NCBI RefSeq assembly: GCF_001540865.1
Contig: NC_033641.1
Span: forward strand, 10,312,335-10,376,334
DNA length: 64,000 nucleotides
DNA from: Ananas comosus
Lineage: Eukaryota > Streptophyta > Magnoliopsida > Poales > Bromeliaceae
Direction of reading: 5' to 3'
This document shows, one piece after another, positions 16,949 through 29,245 of this stretch. The position numbers and the translations under genes are program-made. Positions within the stretch are counted from its first letter, which is position 1. Every line of letters begins with the position of its first letter. The notes beneath the pieces were generated by a model. It had not been told where the DNA came from and did no database searches. It was given only the letters and a program-made list of their open reading frames with translations.

Positions 16949-19900
16949 TCAGCTGAGGTACTCCACTACGTTTTTGGCGACCTCTTCGAGGAAGGAAACA
17001 AAGCCCGACGACAAGCTGGGTAGTCCGGACCCATCAACATCCTGCTCCTCTATGAGGTAGTTCTCGAAAGCCGTTGCATCGTCGTGCCCTCCGCGGATGA
17101 ATGTAAGCTTCGGTGTGATACTCCTCTCTTGCTTTAACCTATTAATTGTTCTTCGCAAAAGACCTGCAGTGGTACAGTATCTTAGTACATAGCTAATGAG
17201 TTCCCTCCACTTTTTATGTTTTGATTTACCTCTTAAAATGCAATTTATTTGGAATCATCCAATTCATTGGGGAAGTGGGTTTTGTATTATAAATGCTTTT
17301 AAAGAAAGGCACTTTCGGGTACAAGGATAGGTGTTAAATCCTGTTTTTGAAGAGGACATTCAGTTTGCAGATTTTGAAGGTACAAATTTGTAGATAGATA
17401 ATCTTTTACGAGTATGTTGATGAACATCTCTTAGTTTATATGCTACCTGAACCATAATGAGAGAAAATACAAAGAAAAAAAGAAGCAAACTGGAGAAAAA
17501 TCTACTTACAATCATGTGGAGGGGGAAAAGGAAGAGAAGCATCAGCCGCGGGCGAGTAATATATGATAAGATCTGTAAATGCATCGAGAAAGAATATTGG
17601 GCTCCCGCTAGTTAAAAGAGCAGCACGGCTCAGTGAGTGTCGTGGGTATGCTTGTTTATCAGGGGAAGCATATGAAGTTAGAACTGGGTATATAGCTCGC
17701 TGAAGTGAAGAAGGCTCCAACACACTGCACATGAATAATTCAATTTTAGAGAAAATTGAAGGCTATAATCTCCACAACTGAGTTTATTAGAGAAAAAAAT
17801 ATAATAACAAGCTGAGTACGAATAGTTGCAGGATGTAAGAACTAGTCGAACTAACTATTTTAACATTCTCTATAGCTGAGATTCATTTCATCTTTACAAA
17901 TACTTGTCATGAGTTGCAACAAAAGAGAAACCACTTAATATGCAACAATAGCATATGCTGTGATATCAAAATACTAAGCATGACTACCTTAAACAATAAA
18001 AACCTATAATTGTTTGAAATACTTCGGTAACATGACATCAAGTCACATCTGTTCTTCCAAGTAAATAGCAGCTAATCAAAACAATTTAAAAATGGAACAC
18101 ATGAGATGATGTGGTGTTTTGCAATATGGTCCAGTGCATATCTGTTTTCAGAATAGCTCAATCGACATACGAAGTAGTCACAAACTCACAGATTTGAGAA
18201 CATTAGAATAATTACCTGAATAGACATTGCAAAAATATTCGGTAATCAGGATGAACACCTTCTTCATGAAGGTGAAGAAGGGGATTCCGCAGCAAAGCAA
18301 ATACTAGCCGTGGTATAGGCTGTAGCTGTGGGCATTGCGAGAAGGCGACATCAACTCGGGAAACCGTAGTTGTGTTTCCGCCGTCAAACTGAACAATTTT
18401 ACATGCATCATTGTACTGAGCTGTCAGAATTACTAGCCAATCATGGAGCAGTAATCTCCCCTCTCTCACTCCTTGCACCAATGAAGCTGAAATAACCTGA
18501 AAAATATAAAGGGAAAAAGAAAAGCTGTAGCAAATTCTGTAAAGATAACTTTAGTAGTGTTACAAAATACAGTGAACTAATTTCAGTAAAACAGCATTTT
18601 CAATAGGCATATATGAAAGTTCAGATTTTCGAGGTGCATACTAGGAAGTATGATTTTGCAGGGGTATAGATAGATCAAAAAAGCACCTATCAAATATAGA
18701 AAGATAATACCTTGTGAACAAGGAAAGAAGAAACAACTTCAGGATCAACACTGTTGTAAAGATCAACCACACTTGAAGCTACACTGTATTGTAATGTTCG
18801 AATCCTTAATCGCCTCTGCAGGGAATACCTAGGCCTGCGTATGGATGAAAAATTTTAGTAGTACTAGAAGAATATTGGATGATTGCGTGTAAAATATTAG
18901 AAGTATTATACATGTCGAAGGAATAAGCATGCCTTGTCAGGGAGTAAGACCCTGCACCCCCCACACCAGAACTCCAGAAAGTGGGGAAAAAAGGGAAACA
19001 TTACAACAATCATAGCAACAAAAAGTAATGGAAAAGGAAAACAATGGACTAGAATGGTTTTAAGACTTCAAACCATATTTTGTTCATTTCAAATATAACA
19101 ACTTGTCAACATGCAAGCCTTTCTGCAAAAACATGGGGCAGCTAGACTTGGCTAAACATACCTGGTATCACTGTTTGACCCAGCATTGCCAGTCTCCTCA
19201 TAAGGCACCATAGTAGTATATTGAAATGCAATTTGGAGCACAGGAGATTCAGAGTGCCTGCAAGAGTAGGGTTAAAAAAGGAAAAGGAAAAGAAAACATG
19301 AAAAATATAATATCAATATCTCAATCAGAAGTTAACTTCAGAAAATAATTCATATATTAATTAGTGATTGCACACTCAGTCCAAAGGACATCAACAAATT
19401 GACAAATAAACCTCAGTCCGGACTCTGGAAGTTGAATGAAGATCTGGGTTGCGTGGTTTAGCAAATTTAAGTGCTCCTTCAAAGGAAAAAAAAAAGTGAG
19501 CCTATGATATAATCCTACTTCAGCGAGATTCATTTAGTTAGGTCTATGGAAGCCAAACTAAGTTTGAAGTCAAAGTCTGAATCTAGGTTGAGTCAAACTT
19601 AACGTTAATTATGTAGCAAATAATTGAGCAACAAAGAAATACATCAAGTATGCTTTTAGAAGTTATGTTAATGTGAATACATGTTACCTTGAAAAGCCGG
19701 TGTTGCTTTCAAACTCAAAGTCATATGCGTAGGTAGCAAAAGAATCACAGCAAATGATGTGTTGAACATTTTCATACTGAGGATCAGGAAAGAAATGACC
19801 ATACTGCCAAAGATCATTGAGCACATATTAACAGCAAGTTTAAGCAACTTGAATGTATTGAACAAAATCAAATGCTAAAATTATCCATATTGAGCTATAC

Positions 19901-22281
19901 AGCATTAGCAGGTTTGAAATCGGAAGATGTTCTTAATCGCAGTACACAGCCAAAAGCATACGGACGGCTCAACATCCTGTATCTGTTGAAAATATTTGAC
20001 CAAAAGTCAACTGAGTTGAACAATGGTACCAGGTATTTCATGGACCCCCATAAGTAATACAAAATTGAACATTGTACAAACTTACATATCCTGAGGAAGT
20101 GTTGAATCATCTGTACTCCAATAAAGAAACAAAGACCCACCACTCTCAATACTTAGAAATTTTAGGGACGCCAGATCTGTATATTCATTCGTTATAGCAA
20201 ATATGTCCACGCAAACACCTGCTTGAACAGCGATAGCTGCCTGTGATATGCCAATCAATTATAATTTCACAAAGTCTTCATTTTTCATAAATGTTTGCCA
20301 AAAAATTTCCAGCAAACTAACCAGGTCTTTATAGAATGGTGTCTGCTCAGGAAGCAGTGCACGATCAGCATCCTCACCTTTACTAGCATACTGTTCCCCA
20401 TATCTTCTTGTATCTAATTGCCCAGCTCCATAATCAGGTGGCCCAGACAAAAAGGCAAAAACCCTAGCTGCACATATAAAGATAGGACATTTGTCTTAGT
20501 GTTTAAGACCTACAAACTAAAGCCAGAGATTGTAAAGGGCACAATAATACATATTGGTCATGCGATATTATCACTGAGGTAAAAATGTACAGAAATCCTC
20601 TCAACTAAGGGCCATTTGAGATTGATTCTATTTTACATTTTGATTAACAATCCTTCGACTTTCATTTGTTTTGACTTAAGCCATCTTCCATCAATTAAAT
20701 TGGGGATTGTATTAAATTTAGTGGCGATGCCGAGGGGTCTATTTCCAAATGACCTACCTTTCAGGGGGGTCTCCATGTAATTTTTTCTTTTTTTTACTTT
20801 ACCATGAATAACCAAAATAAAATTTGTGATATTGGATTCATACTTTGCCATACCCAAAGCAAATGTCTTTCCATATTCTGAGCTCAGGTAACTAACAAGA
20901 GCACTCATTGCTGCTCCAAAACCACGACCTCCAAGAAATACACCATCCATCCCTTGCCCTGCAGCTGTGGTTCTCTCCCAGGAAGTCGTGGGTTTCAATG
21001 TTTCAAGTGCTGCAGCAATTCGATCTTTACAACTTTCGACCTGTTCACAAGTAATTCCTCCACATGAATTTCAATAAAAAAATTACCCTATCTCGTGAAC
21101 AATCCAAGAGGAGAAAAAAAAGAGAAAAGGAAAAGTGCCACTATGGAGTATTTATAAAATTTGTAGGTGCAAGAGATGGAGAGGTGTTAGTAATTTTAGA
21201 GCCTGTTTTGCCTAGCTTCCAGAGCAGCTTCTCCAAAAACCTCAAACAAAACATTTGTAGAATCTCTGGATGGCCCAAACAAGCCATATACAAGCCGCTG
21301 CACTTACTAACGTACAGGAGACAAGAAGGAAAGCAGAGGCATGGCATCTTCAAGGTCAACTGGTAATCCACCATCTGAATCAGGAGGGATGAAGACATGT
21401 TTTACAACTGGTATTGGCCCTTGAACATCATATAGCCCTATCTTGTAGCTAAATGTAACAAGCCCGAACAATGATCCTGGTGCCAAAGCTGCATATGAAT
21501 TGTAAAGTCAGTATGAAAAAAAAAAAAAAAAAAAAACTTAACAGAGCTTAACTTCTTTGGTTTAGTTGTCCTCTGAAATCTGTAGGATTTACCACATTCT
21601 TGGCACCTCACCTTCAAGAGCTGCTAGAAGAGCACTTTTGATAAGCTCTAAAAACTCTTCCGAAGCTGTAGTAAAATACAAGATATCAACAGCATCAGAA
21701 ACTATGCACCTCAGAAAGTAGAATATAAAAGCGATACTTTTCTCTTCTATTTTCCCTACTGTTTGTGAAAATGGACTCCTCATTATCATGGTATTTCATC
21801 AATTCATGGCGATATTTCCATACCCCTATCTTATTCTCAACTAAACACTACCTAAAACACACACACTCTTTTCATTTCCTAGCACAAAAATGCAGGCGAA
21901 GTATGGAGAGATCAACATAATAATAGAATTCTAGATCAAAGCAACTTATCACTAACATATTGATGATATACTAGATCAATTAATTAGGAACATAAGAAAC
22001 TCCATAAGAAATCAACAAATCCTTAAAAAATTCCAAGGAATCAACAGCTAAAGATCTTACACGACAAATCCACCGCTGCAATATACACCGGTCGAGCTCC
22101 GATCCCCTCGTTCTCAGATACTTCCGCTGCAAAGAACCAACACACGGGTCAAATCGTTGCAATTCAACACCAGAATTTCCGCTTTAAAGCGCCAACACAT
22201 TCACATCAGATCATTAAGATTCAACAATAGGGATCCCAAAAAACCATAGAAACCTCGTAGAGAAGCTTGATTCCTGGGATT

Positions 22282-22326
<45 letters not shown>

Positions 22327-22656
22327 TGGGATCTCGAGATCGATGAAGGAGGAGCACATCTCGGGGCACGATTGAGCCTGGGAGTAGCGATCGATCGAGG
22401 GCGCGGAGAGGCCGTTGAGGGCGCCGCACAGGGCGCAGGTCCACGACCACTGGTCGAGCTCGCAGTAGGTGTTGAAGTAGCCGTAGCAGTTGTCGCAGCG
22501 GGGGAGGCGGTGTCCCTCGGCGCCGCCGCGGAGCGGCGCTTGGCCGATCTCGTTGGCGAAGGCGAGCGGCGTCACGGCGACGCCCCAAGGCACCCCACAC
22601 GCCTCCTGGAGCTCCGGGTCCCACGGGAACCGGGAGAGGCTCGCGCGCACCGCCAT
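16949..22656 (-). CDS. SEC23-family COPII coat protein (At4g01810 type)
   Basis: Fourteen exons in transcript order: 22326-22656, 22061-22126, 21612-21665, 21316-21488, 20854-21040, 20322-20467, 20086-20240, 19901-19982, 19688-19803, 19162-19257, 18711-18834, 18216-18496, 17510-17724, 16949-17163. They join in frame to about 746 residues. A Sec23/24 zinc finger lies at about residues 50-75 (CDNC and CALC pairs with FNTYCELDQWSW). Then come the trunk with RPVYIAAVDLSSSEEFLE and GGRGFGAAM, the beta-sandwich and helical parts with REGRLLLHDWLVILTAQYNDA, and a C-terminal gelsolin-like part with TFIRGGHDDATAFENYLIEE. SEC23 is the GTPase-activating inner-coat subunit that buds vesicles from the endoplasmic reticulum. 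Exon 8 uses the acceptor at 19983-19985, six bases upstream of a nearby AG, because that restores the conserved YRML stretch. Confidence 0.93.
21199..21287. mobile_element. small MITE-like element in SEC23-like intron 4
   Basis: Imperfect terminal inverted repeats: GCCTGTTTTGCCTAGCTTCCAGAG on the left, and on the right the reverse of GGCTTGTTTGGGCCATCCAGAG. The total length is under 100 bp. The family is uncertain. Confidence 0.4.
22283..22324. repeat. (CT)n microsatellite adjoining a splice donor
   Basis: About 20 CT units lie directly next to the exon 1 donor of the SEC23-like gene, so on the transcribed strand the intron begins GTGAGAGAGAG. Confidence 0.9.
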
Positions 22657-23482
22657 TGACGGGGGCGGAGAGAGCTTCGACAACGACGACGACGACGATG
22701 TCGATGAGAGTGGGGACTCGAGAAGAGGTGAGGAGTTAATCGTGTGACTAGTGAGAATCAGGTTCCCGTTTATTATAAAAATGGAAAAAAAAAATTTTAT
22801 GGGGATTATTATTATCCCCGTGGTGTAAGACAGTCTCATCCACTGTCCATTATGTGGACCCACACGAATCTCAAAGTATCACCGTGGGATTGTCCCTATA
22901 AAATTGTTGCTCCGTTTAGCATTGGGCCAGGCCCAGTATTTGTAATAGAGGGGCATTTTCGTAATTTCGATGACCTTTCCGAGAGCGGCAAAAAACGTGT
23001 CGAGCTCCTCCTCCTCCTCCATTCTAGGGTTTTGTTTCCTCGTCGTCAACTAAGAGAAGAAAACAAAGCTTCGGCTCGCGATTTAAAACCCTCTTCGAGA
23101 AGTAGAAGCTCTTTGATTATTTATCCCTGTGAGTTGTTTTTCTCCTCTTCTTCTTCTTTTTCTTCGTTTAGATCTATGAAATGCTCCAGTTTTTTTTGGG
23201 TGATATGCTCTTTTTTTTCATTTTTTTGGGTGGATTTTTGTAATTTAATAGAATATTTTGCTGCAATTTCCTCTTTATTTAGGTTTTCTGAATATGGAAG
23301 CCTAGTATACGTTCAGATCTAGGCTTTGGTTCTGTTCAATCCAATATTCTCCTTTCATTTTTCTTCGTATAAGCCATTTTGGAATAGGCCCCTCAACCCT
23401 ACTTTTTTCATTTATAATTTGATACTGTCTCAATTTTTTTTTAATCCCTTTTCTAATACACTTCCTATCTTTTTCTTGCAGG
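22657..23482. promoter_or_regulatory. bidirectional promoter, SEC23-like / SmD2
   Basis: The two genes are divergent. TGGGCC and GGCCCA occur at about 22923-22936 and a CTAGGGTTTTG telo-box-like motif at about 23024-23034. The SmD2 leader has a 5' UTR intron, donor GTGAGT at 23129 and acceptor CAG ending at 23481, one base before the ATG codon context. Confidence 0.6.
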
Positions 23483-24677
23483 ATGTCAATGGAGGAGGAT
23501 GCAAATGTAAGTCCAAATATTAGCTGAAGTTTGTTTCATTTTTCAAGTTTCTTAAAGTATTTTAATTCATTTATAATGTTATTTCTGCATTTCGACATCA
23601 TTTTCCCTTTAGATATTTAGGTTAATTTAAATTTAGCTAAAACTGTACAGGTTCAGACAATTCGAAATACGGTAGGAGCAGATTCTAGATTTTATGATGC
23701 ATTTTGTAGTGGCTTAGAAGAACCTGATTCCATCTATGGATTTTGATAAATACAAGAAAATAATTTGCAAATAGATATTACAATCTTACAAAATTTACTT
23801 GGCTCACCTATTGTTTCCTGAAAAAAAATGTTAAGTGGTAAGCCCTAGTTTTAGCTGATATAAACAATAATATTATGTTCTTGAACTGTTTAAAGGCAAC
23901 AAAAGAGTTTAAAGGTTTACGCTGTTTAAAGGTTTACGCTAGTAACACTATAGCTTGTATCTTATGCTCAATAGGGTAAAATTTGATTACTATATGCCCA
24001 GCGATGTTTAAGAATGACAAGGTTTAAACAAGAGATTTGAATTAGTTGTTAAGCACGTCGACACTGATATTCGGAAATGTTTGCCATCTATCTACATATA
24101 TTCTCATTTCCTTGTCTGGCATCTTATCTGCGACAGGGGAAGAAAGAGGAAGAGGAATTCAACACCGGCCCGCTGTCAGTTTTAATGATGAGCGTCAAAA
24201 ATAATACACAGGTAACTAGCATATTACAAAATCTTAAAGGCCTAGATGTATTTTATTCTTATTTCTGCTATATGCCGGTTCACTTTTATTGAATAGATCT
24301 ATTTTGCTCCGTAGAAAGAAAATATTTGTGTCAATTGTCTAATGGATTAGACCGTTCTGTAACCCTAGGTGTTGATTAACTGTCGGAACAACAAGAAGCT
24401 ACTTGGTCGTGTGAGGGCCTTTGATCGTCACTGTAACATGGTTCTCGAGAATGTCAGGGAGATGTGGACGGAGGTATTTCTAAGCTTATTAAAGTGTATT
24501 TCTTTAGGTTTATATTTATAACTCTTCTAATAATTAATTGGCTGCATCTAAAACTTGCAGATACCAAAAACAGGTAAAGGCAAGAAGAAGGCGCTGCCCG
24601 TGAACAAGGACCGATTCATCAGCAAGATGTTCCTCCGCGGGGATTCTGTTATAATTGTTCTGAGGAACCCTAAATGA
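23483..24677 (+). CDS. SMD2: small nuclear ribonucleoprotein SmD2
   Basis: Four coding exons, 23483-23506, 24137-24211, 24369-24473 and 24561-24677, encode 106 residues. The start is [20 protein letters not shown], followed by the Sm1 motif ([43 protein letters not shown]) and the Sm2 motif ([19 protein letters not shown]). A Lys-rich insertion, [17 protein letters not shown], separates the two motifs as in other SmD2 proteins. SmD2 joins the heptameric Sm ring on U1, U2, U4 and U5 snRNAs in the spliceosome. Length and both Sm motifs match the family fully. Confidence 0.96.
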
Positions 24678-25340
24678 GTCGATGCGTTCGCTGAACCTGA
24701 ATATAAGAGACCTAGTGATATGTAGTATCTAACATGTCTACAGTAAATGTTTAATTAGGGGGAGAAAAACCTTAGGAGCTTGGTTGCTTTTGCTATCATT
24801 TCATGTATTAACTGTAGCTTTTGGTTACTGTTTGCTAAATTTACTCATGGAAAATTGCACTGATGGTTCTTCTAATTGGTGTGGTGGTTTATTGATTCTA
24901 GTTAATTGATGTTTGTGGAATCAAAATAATCAGATCTCTCTCTTTCTCTCTCGCTAATGTTGTATGTTGTATATGTTATATGAATCATTCACATCTCTAT
25001 AACCATAACACAGGTCAGGAAAAATATTCTGTGCTCTTTCGATGCGAGTTTCTTCCAATTTCTTCCAATTTTTGTGCACACATACTAGTTATTTTCTTTC
25101 AATCAACACTTGAAAATCCACCACAATGGAGTAATAACATCTTTCACTTGATCATAATCTCTTTTAAACTTTATCAATGGAGAGAATAAACAGGAACACC
25201 TGCTTTTAAGTAAATTCCATGAAACAAAAGAGCAACACCAGGATTAAACAAAAGTGATTAAATACATACATTAGAGATAACCCACACTAGGATAGATATT
25301 AGATGAACCCAAATTCATTGCCTATCACTAAAATCAGTCC

Positions 25341-25391
<51 letters not shown>

Positions 25392-25651
25392 TTAAACTAA
25401 CAATGATCTGTCCCAGAAGTTGAACTAATTAAATGAACAACAACAAAACTGATAAAGTACACACAACAGAAACAAACTTGAGGGGTAGATAAAGTACATA
25501 CAACAGAAACAAACTAACAAGTGTGGTAGATAGTAGATCAACCCCCATCACTAAATTGAGTCCAAAATGAGCAAAAAAAGAAAGAATAAAATTAAGATCA
25601 CAGTGATATGTCCCATAAATTGGACTAATTTCAAACCCCTCAGTGTAGCTC
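24678..25651. other. convergent intergenic DNA with (GA)n
   Basis: Holds the SmD2 3' flank and a (GA)n microsatellite at about 25345-25389, then the 3' flank of the minus-strand glutaredoxin-like gene. A phrase with TAAAGTACA(T/C)ACAACAGAAACAAACT is repeated at about 25453 and 25491. Confidence 0.6.
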
Positions 25652-26842
25652 TCAAGAACAAATGGGGCAATGAATCAAACCATTCTCATTACACTCCCCA
25701 CACTTCACCATCTTCTTCTCCTCCTCATCCAACACCTTACAACTCCCATTGCAATCCATACACATCACAAACCTCACCCCCCCACACGCCTCACACCACA
25801 CTCTTGCCCTAGGCATCCCTTGCAGTATAATTCCCAATTTGCCCTCCTCTTCTAGCTTCAAAACCTCCTCTTTCCCTCCAACTAACCTCCCCTTCACAAA
25901 CAGCAAAGGAACTCTCACTTCCCTTTTCTCCATCAGTAGCCTGAGCTCCTCTCTATACCCGGAGTCCATCGAGATGTCCCGCTCTACGATTTGCACATCG
26001 TGGCCCTCGATCATTGATCGGACGGCGTTGCAGTCCTCGAAGGTCTTTCGTATCCCCCTCAGTGTGGTTGTGTATAGTACCACCGCGCTTTCGCCGCCCT
26101 GCGGGCACTTCTCTTCGAAGGTGCGAAGCAATGTGTCGGAACTTAAAAAGTGCTTTCCGCTTCTGGGCTTAGAAGCTACCATCTTTTTAATATGTTCTCT
26201 CTCTTCAAAGAGCTCTTTCTCGATGGAAGCGAGAAGCTCCGGATCGAACAAAGGGCTTAAGCTTCTTCTCGACGAAGAAACAACCGAATCCGTCCCCGAT
26301 TTGCTTACCTTAGCACTCAATGGGGTGCTCTTCTTCGCAACTGCAGAATTGGGTACAACACATTTTGAATTAGCCGACGAACTAAACGGTCGTAACACCC
26401 GATTCGAATCAAAATCGGAACTTTTCGAACTCGCCTGATGTGGGCTGTTCTCTTTTCCCCTTATCTTCCTCCTCTTGTGTTTCTTCGGCGAAGCCATTGC
26501 GTTCACCGGAGACCAAATCTGGACCGAAAGATATGATTTAGCGGGTCTTTTAACCGGAGACCAAATAGGGGTCTCGTCTTCGAGATCCTCCATTAGTTCC
26601 CACGCATTGATGATCTCCGGAGCTTCTTCCTTCGGAAGCTTCTTCTTCGACTGTGGGAGAATAACAAAGTGAGGAGACCTCTTCTCCTGCTCCTTCTCTT
26701 CTTCCTCCGGCTTCGGATTGAGATCGAGAACTCCGTAAGTGCTCGAAGTGAGTGAGACGAAGTGGGTTCGGCAATCGGAGGCGGCGATTCGCCTATCGAA
26801 ATCGTCGGTGGTGGAGAGCAATTTGGAAGAGATGCAACCCAT
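25652..26842 (-). CDS. glutaredoxin-domain protein with C-terminal CxxC zinc region (At5g39865 type)
   Basis: Intronless, 396 residues. The ATG at 26842 gives MGCISSK, a strong N-myristoylation start; the open frame extends upstream, but no such motif occurs there. Residues ~10-240 are low-complexity, with two short IWSPV repeats and a basic patch (KKHKRRKIRGK). The glutaredoxin fold starts at VVLYTTTLRGIRKTFEDC. The usual N-terminal catalytic CxxC is replaced by TLRG, so classical dithiol activity is unlikely. Later fold elements RVPLLFVKGRLVGG and LEEEGKLGIILQG are present. The last 55 residues carry four CxxC pairs (CEAC, CMDC, CGEC, CPIC) resembling a DnaJ-type zinc finger. Members of this plant family have no well-established function; membrane anchoring is inferred from the myristoylation signal. 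Confidence 0.88.
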   Translation of the reverse strand: MGCISSKLLSTTDDFDRRIAASDCRTHFVSLTSSTYGVLDLNPKPEEEEKEQEKRSPHFVILPQSKKKLPKEEAPEIINAWELMEDLEDETPIWSPVKRPAKSYLSVQIWSPVNAMASPKKHKRRKIRGKENSPHQASSKSSDFDSNRVLRPFSSSANSKCVVPNSAVAKKSTPLSAKVSKSGTDSVVSSSRRSLSPLFDPELLASIEKELFEEREHIKKMVASKPRSGKHFLSSDTLLRTFEEKCPQGGESAVVLYTTTLRGIRKTFEDCNAVRSMIEGHDVQIVERDISMDSGYREELRLLMEKREVRVPLLFVKGRLVGGKEEVLKLEEEGKLGIILQGMPRARVWCEACGGVRFVMCMDCNGSCKVLDEEEKKMVKCGECNENGLIHCPICS

Positions 26843-28754
26843 AGAATATGATAAATTTTTTTTCCCTCTCTTTGTGTATGTTTTCTCTTTGTTTTGATAT
26901 GGAGGGTGTTGAAGGGGCTTTTTTTTTGTGTGTGCGTGTGCGTGTGTTTGAATTGTAACGGTCATGGGTTGACCGTTGGTGTGTTTTTTATTGGGTTCGT
27001 AATAATGCGCCCCCCCCAACGGTCGAAAAAAAATGGCTCCGACAAAAGATGTTTGGGTGTTTGCAGAGCCCAAAGTGGCCCAGCTCATCCATGCATGATG
27101 TAGCTCGTTGTGAGAGGTGTTTAAGGGATTTGCTCTTTTTGAGAATTATTTATTGGATTTTTTAAAATTTGTTTAAAAGAGATTTTTTTAAAAAATGTTT
27201 TGCAATAAAAGTAGTGCACTTTGTACTATTCTTATAGTTATTAAATATTAGATTTGGCAGTTTAAATGTGATAGAAAATTTCATATCCAAGAGAAACCAT
27301 TCAAAAATTATAATTTTTTTTATCAAAAACTATTTTAGATCGTAGATCATATCTAACAAATTATAGTTAGATTTTAAGTCGTCTAAATTTGAGGTGGCAC
27401 TCCATAGACCACACAGTCCATGCAACAAATTTTCAATTATTAGGCCTACGCAATAAGAAGTTTGATCCATGGGCCAAATGATTTACATCCTTGACCACAA
27501 TTTCTTCCTTTCGGATTATAAAGAAATTGCGTTATATACAATAAAAAAGAAATACTCAATTATTTTGTTGTATATTGTAATATATTGATTTTCTATATAT
27601 TTTCTATGATGCCGTCAAAATACGGAGAAGGATTTGACTGATAATACCAATCAAACCCTTCTTTTAGTCAATACTTTGAGAAGGTTGTAATCGAACTCGC
27701 GAGAAACTCTCAAGTAGGTATGATCCAAATGGAGCCTTCTTTGCTTTGACCACTAAGTGTTAATTAATTTCAGTAACCAATCACCATAGCCTACTTATTC
27801 TTTAGTGTCTAGTAAACTAATGATGCTTCAACAACCACTATACAATGCTTGTTTAATTACCTGGACGGCTATTTATAAGTTCAGATGTTCGACCTCTTTG
27901 ATATATATATTTTTTCCACAATTAGTTAAGAAAAAAGGTCAGGGACAACCGGAAAATAGTTGATGTGCTAGAATTGTTTCATGTGTACAATATATCAATA
28001 TATCAATATATTAACAATCAATAAAAAAATCAATAACAGTACAGTTACAACAGTGCGTGCGTTGGATCATTGGTACTAGTCATTAATTCTAAAAGCTCGA
28101 GCTGTTAGAAATATACAACTAATTCACTTAAAACGTACAGATACAACGCCCACGGATTTCAATTGTGGCTCGGCTCATTCAGCCTCACGCTACTTTGAAC
28201 ATGACTGGACCCACCCAGCCTCACATCATTTTGAACATGACTCAGCCCAACATGACCTTCCGTCACATGGCAGAATATTGGCCCATTTAAGCCGACAGTG
28301 TGTACAGAGAGATCATATATGGCGGCTCCACATTCAATTTGGAGCCGGGTAATCCAGGTTAGTAGATGACATGACAGTTCAACCAATAGGAAGCGATTAA
28401 TTAGTAAAAGCATGGCTCATTCGTTTGAATATAAAGATGCCTCAAGTACATGCACCAGAACCCCCTAATACTATTCGCCAAAAATGCTTCAGTAGCATGG
28501 AATTGCATGCTACTGCTAAAGAAAAAAAAAAAGAAAAAGAAAAAGAAAAAGAAAAAATCCTCCATGTACACTCCATAAAGAGAGGTATATATCATAATAT
28601 TCATCACATCCAAAAAATTATAATTTTTTTATATTTTTAGGATTAAAAAAATAATATAAAATTTTAAAATTTAATAATAGATCTGCTGTATTAATGTTGA
28701 TATTAGAATATGTGAATACAAATATTGCTTATTTAACGGACATAAAAGAATTAA
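26843..28754. other. upstream and intergenic DNA without a recognised gene
   Basis: A short GT/GC run (about 26930-26950) lies in the presumed 5' leader of the glutaredoxin-like gene. A TATATCAATATATCAATA tract lies near 27990-28010 and an (AAAAAG)n tract near 28524-28555. No coding or RNA feature could be supported. Confidence 0.5.
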
Positions 28755-29245
28755 GCCACCGTTTGGATTGGGTACAAGAGGGGGATAAGGGTCTTTCTTC
28801 CCCCCTCTTGTACCCAAACAAGAAGTTTGGTGGGTGGTAGCGGGTTATCCTGAGACAACCCGGTATGGGTGGGAACAAGTAGTTCCTACCCAGGGGTGGG
28901 AAAATACTTGTTCCCACCTCTTGTTCCTCCCGTAGTGAGAGAGATTTTTATTTTAAATTAGAATTTAAATTTTTAAAATTTAAAATTTGTAATCTCAAAA
29001 TTAGAATTTATAATTTAAACTTCTAAATTTAAAGTTTAAATTTTAAATTTTAAATTTGATATTTGATATTTTTAAATTTAAATTTGGTTTTAAATTTAAA
29101 ATTAAAATTTTAAAGTTTAATTTCAAATTTTAACAACTAAATTTTCATCCAAACACAAAATTAGTCTAATTCGAAATTTATACCTAAACTTGTATATATT
29201 TCTGGTATAAACTAGTTCTTACTTATATCCGAAGCAAACGAAGCC
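28755..29245. mobile_element. Harbinger/Tourist-like MITE
   Basis: The element is flanked by TAA on both sides (28752-28754 and 29246-29248). Its ends are imperfect inverted repeats: GCCACCGTTTGGATT on the left, GGCTTCGTTTGCTTC read inward from the right. The interior includes a GGGTACAAGAGGGGG / CCCCCCTCTTGTACCC inverted repeat and a long AAATTTAAAT-rich stretch. TAA/TTA target duplications are typical of PIF/Harbinger transposition. No transposase is encoded. Confidence 0.6.

Noticed and set aside
22267..22747. Plus-strand frames over SEC23-like exon 1
   Set aside because: Shadow frames; the CT repeat gives Leu-Ser runs, and the minus strand carries the zinc-finger coding sequence.
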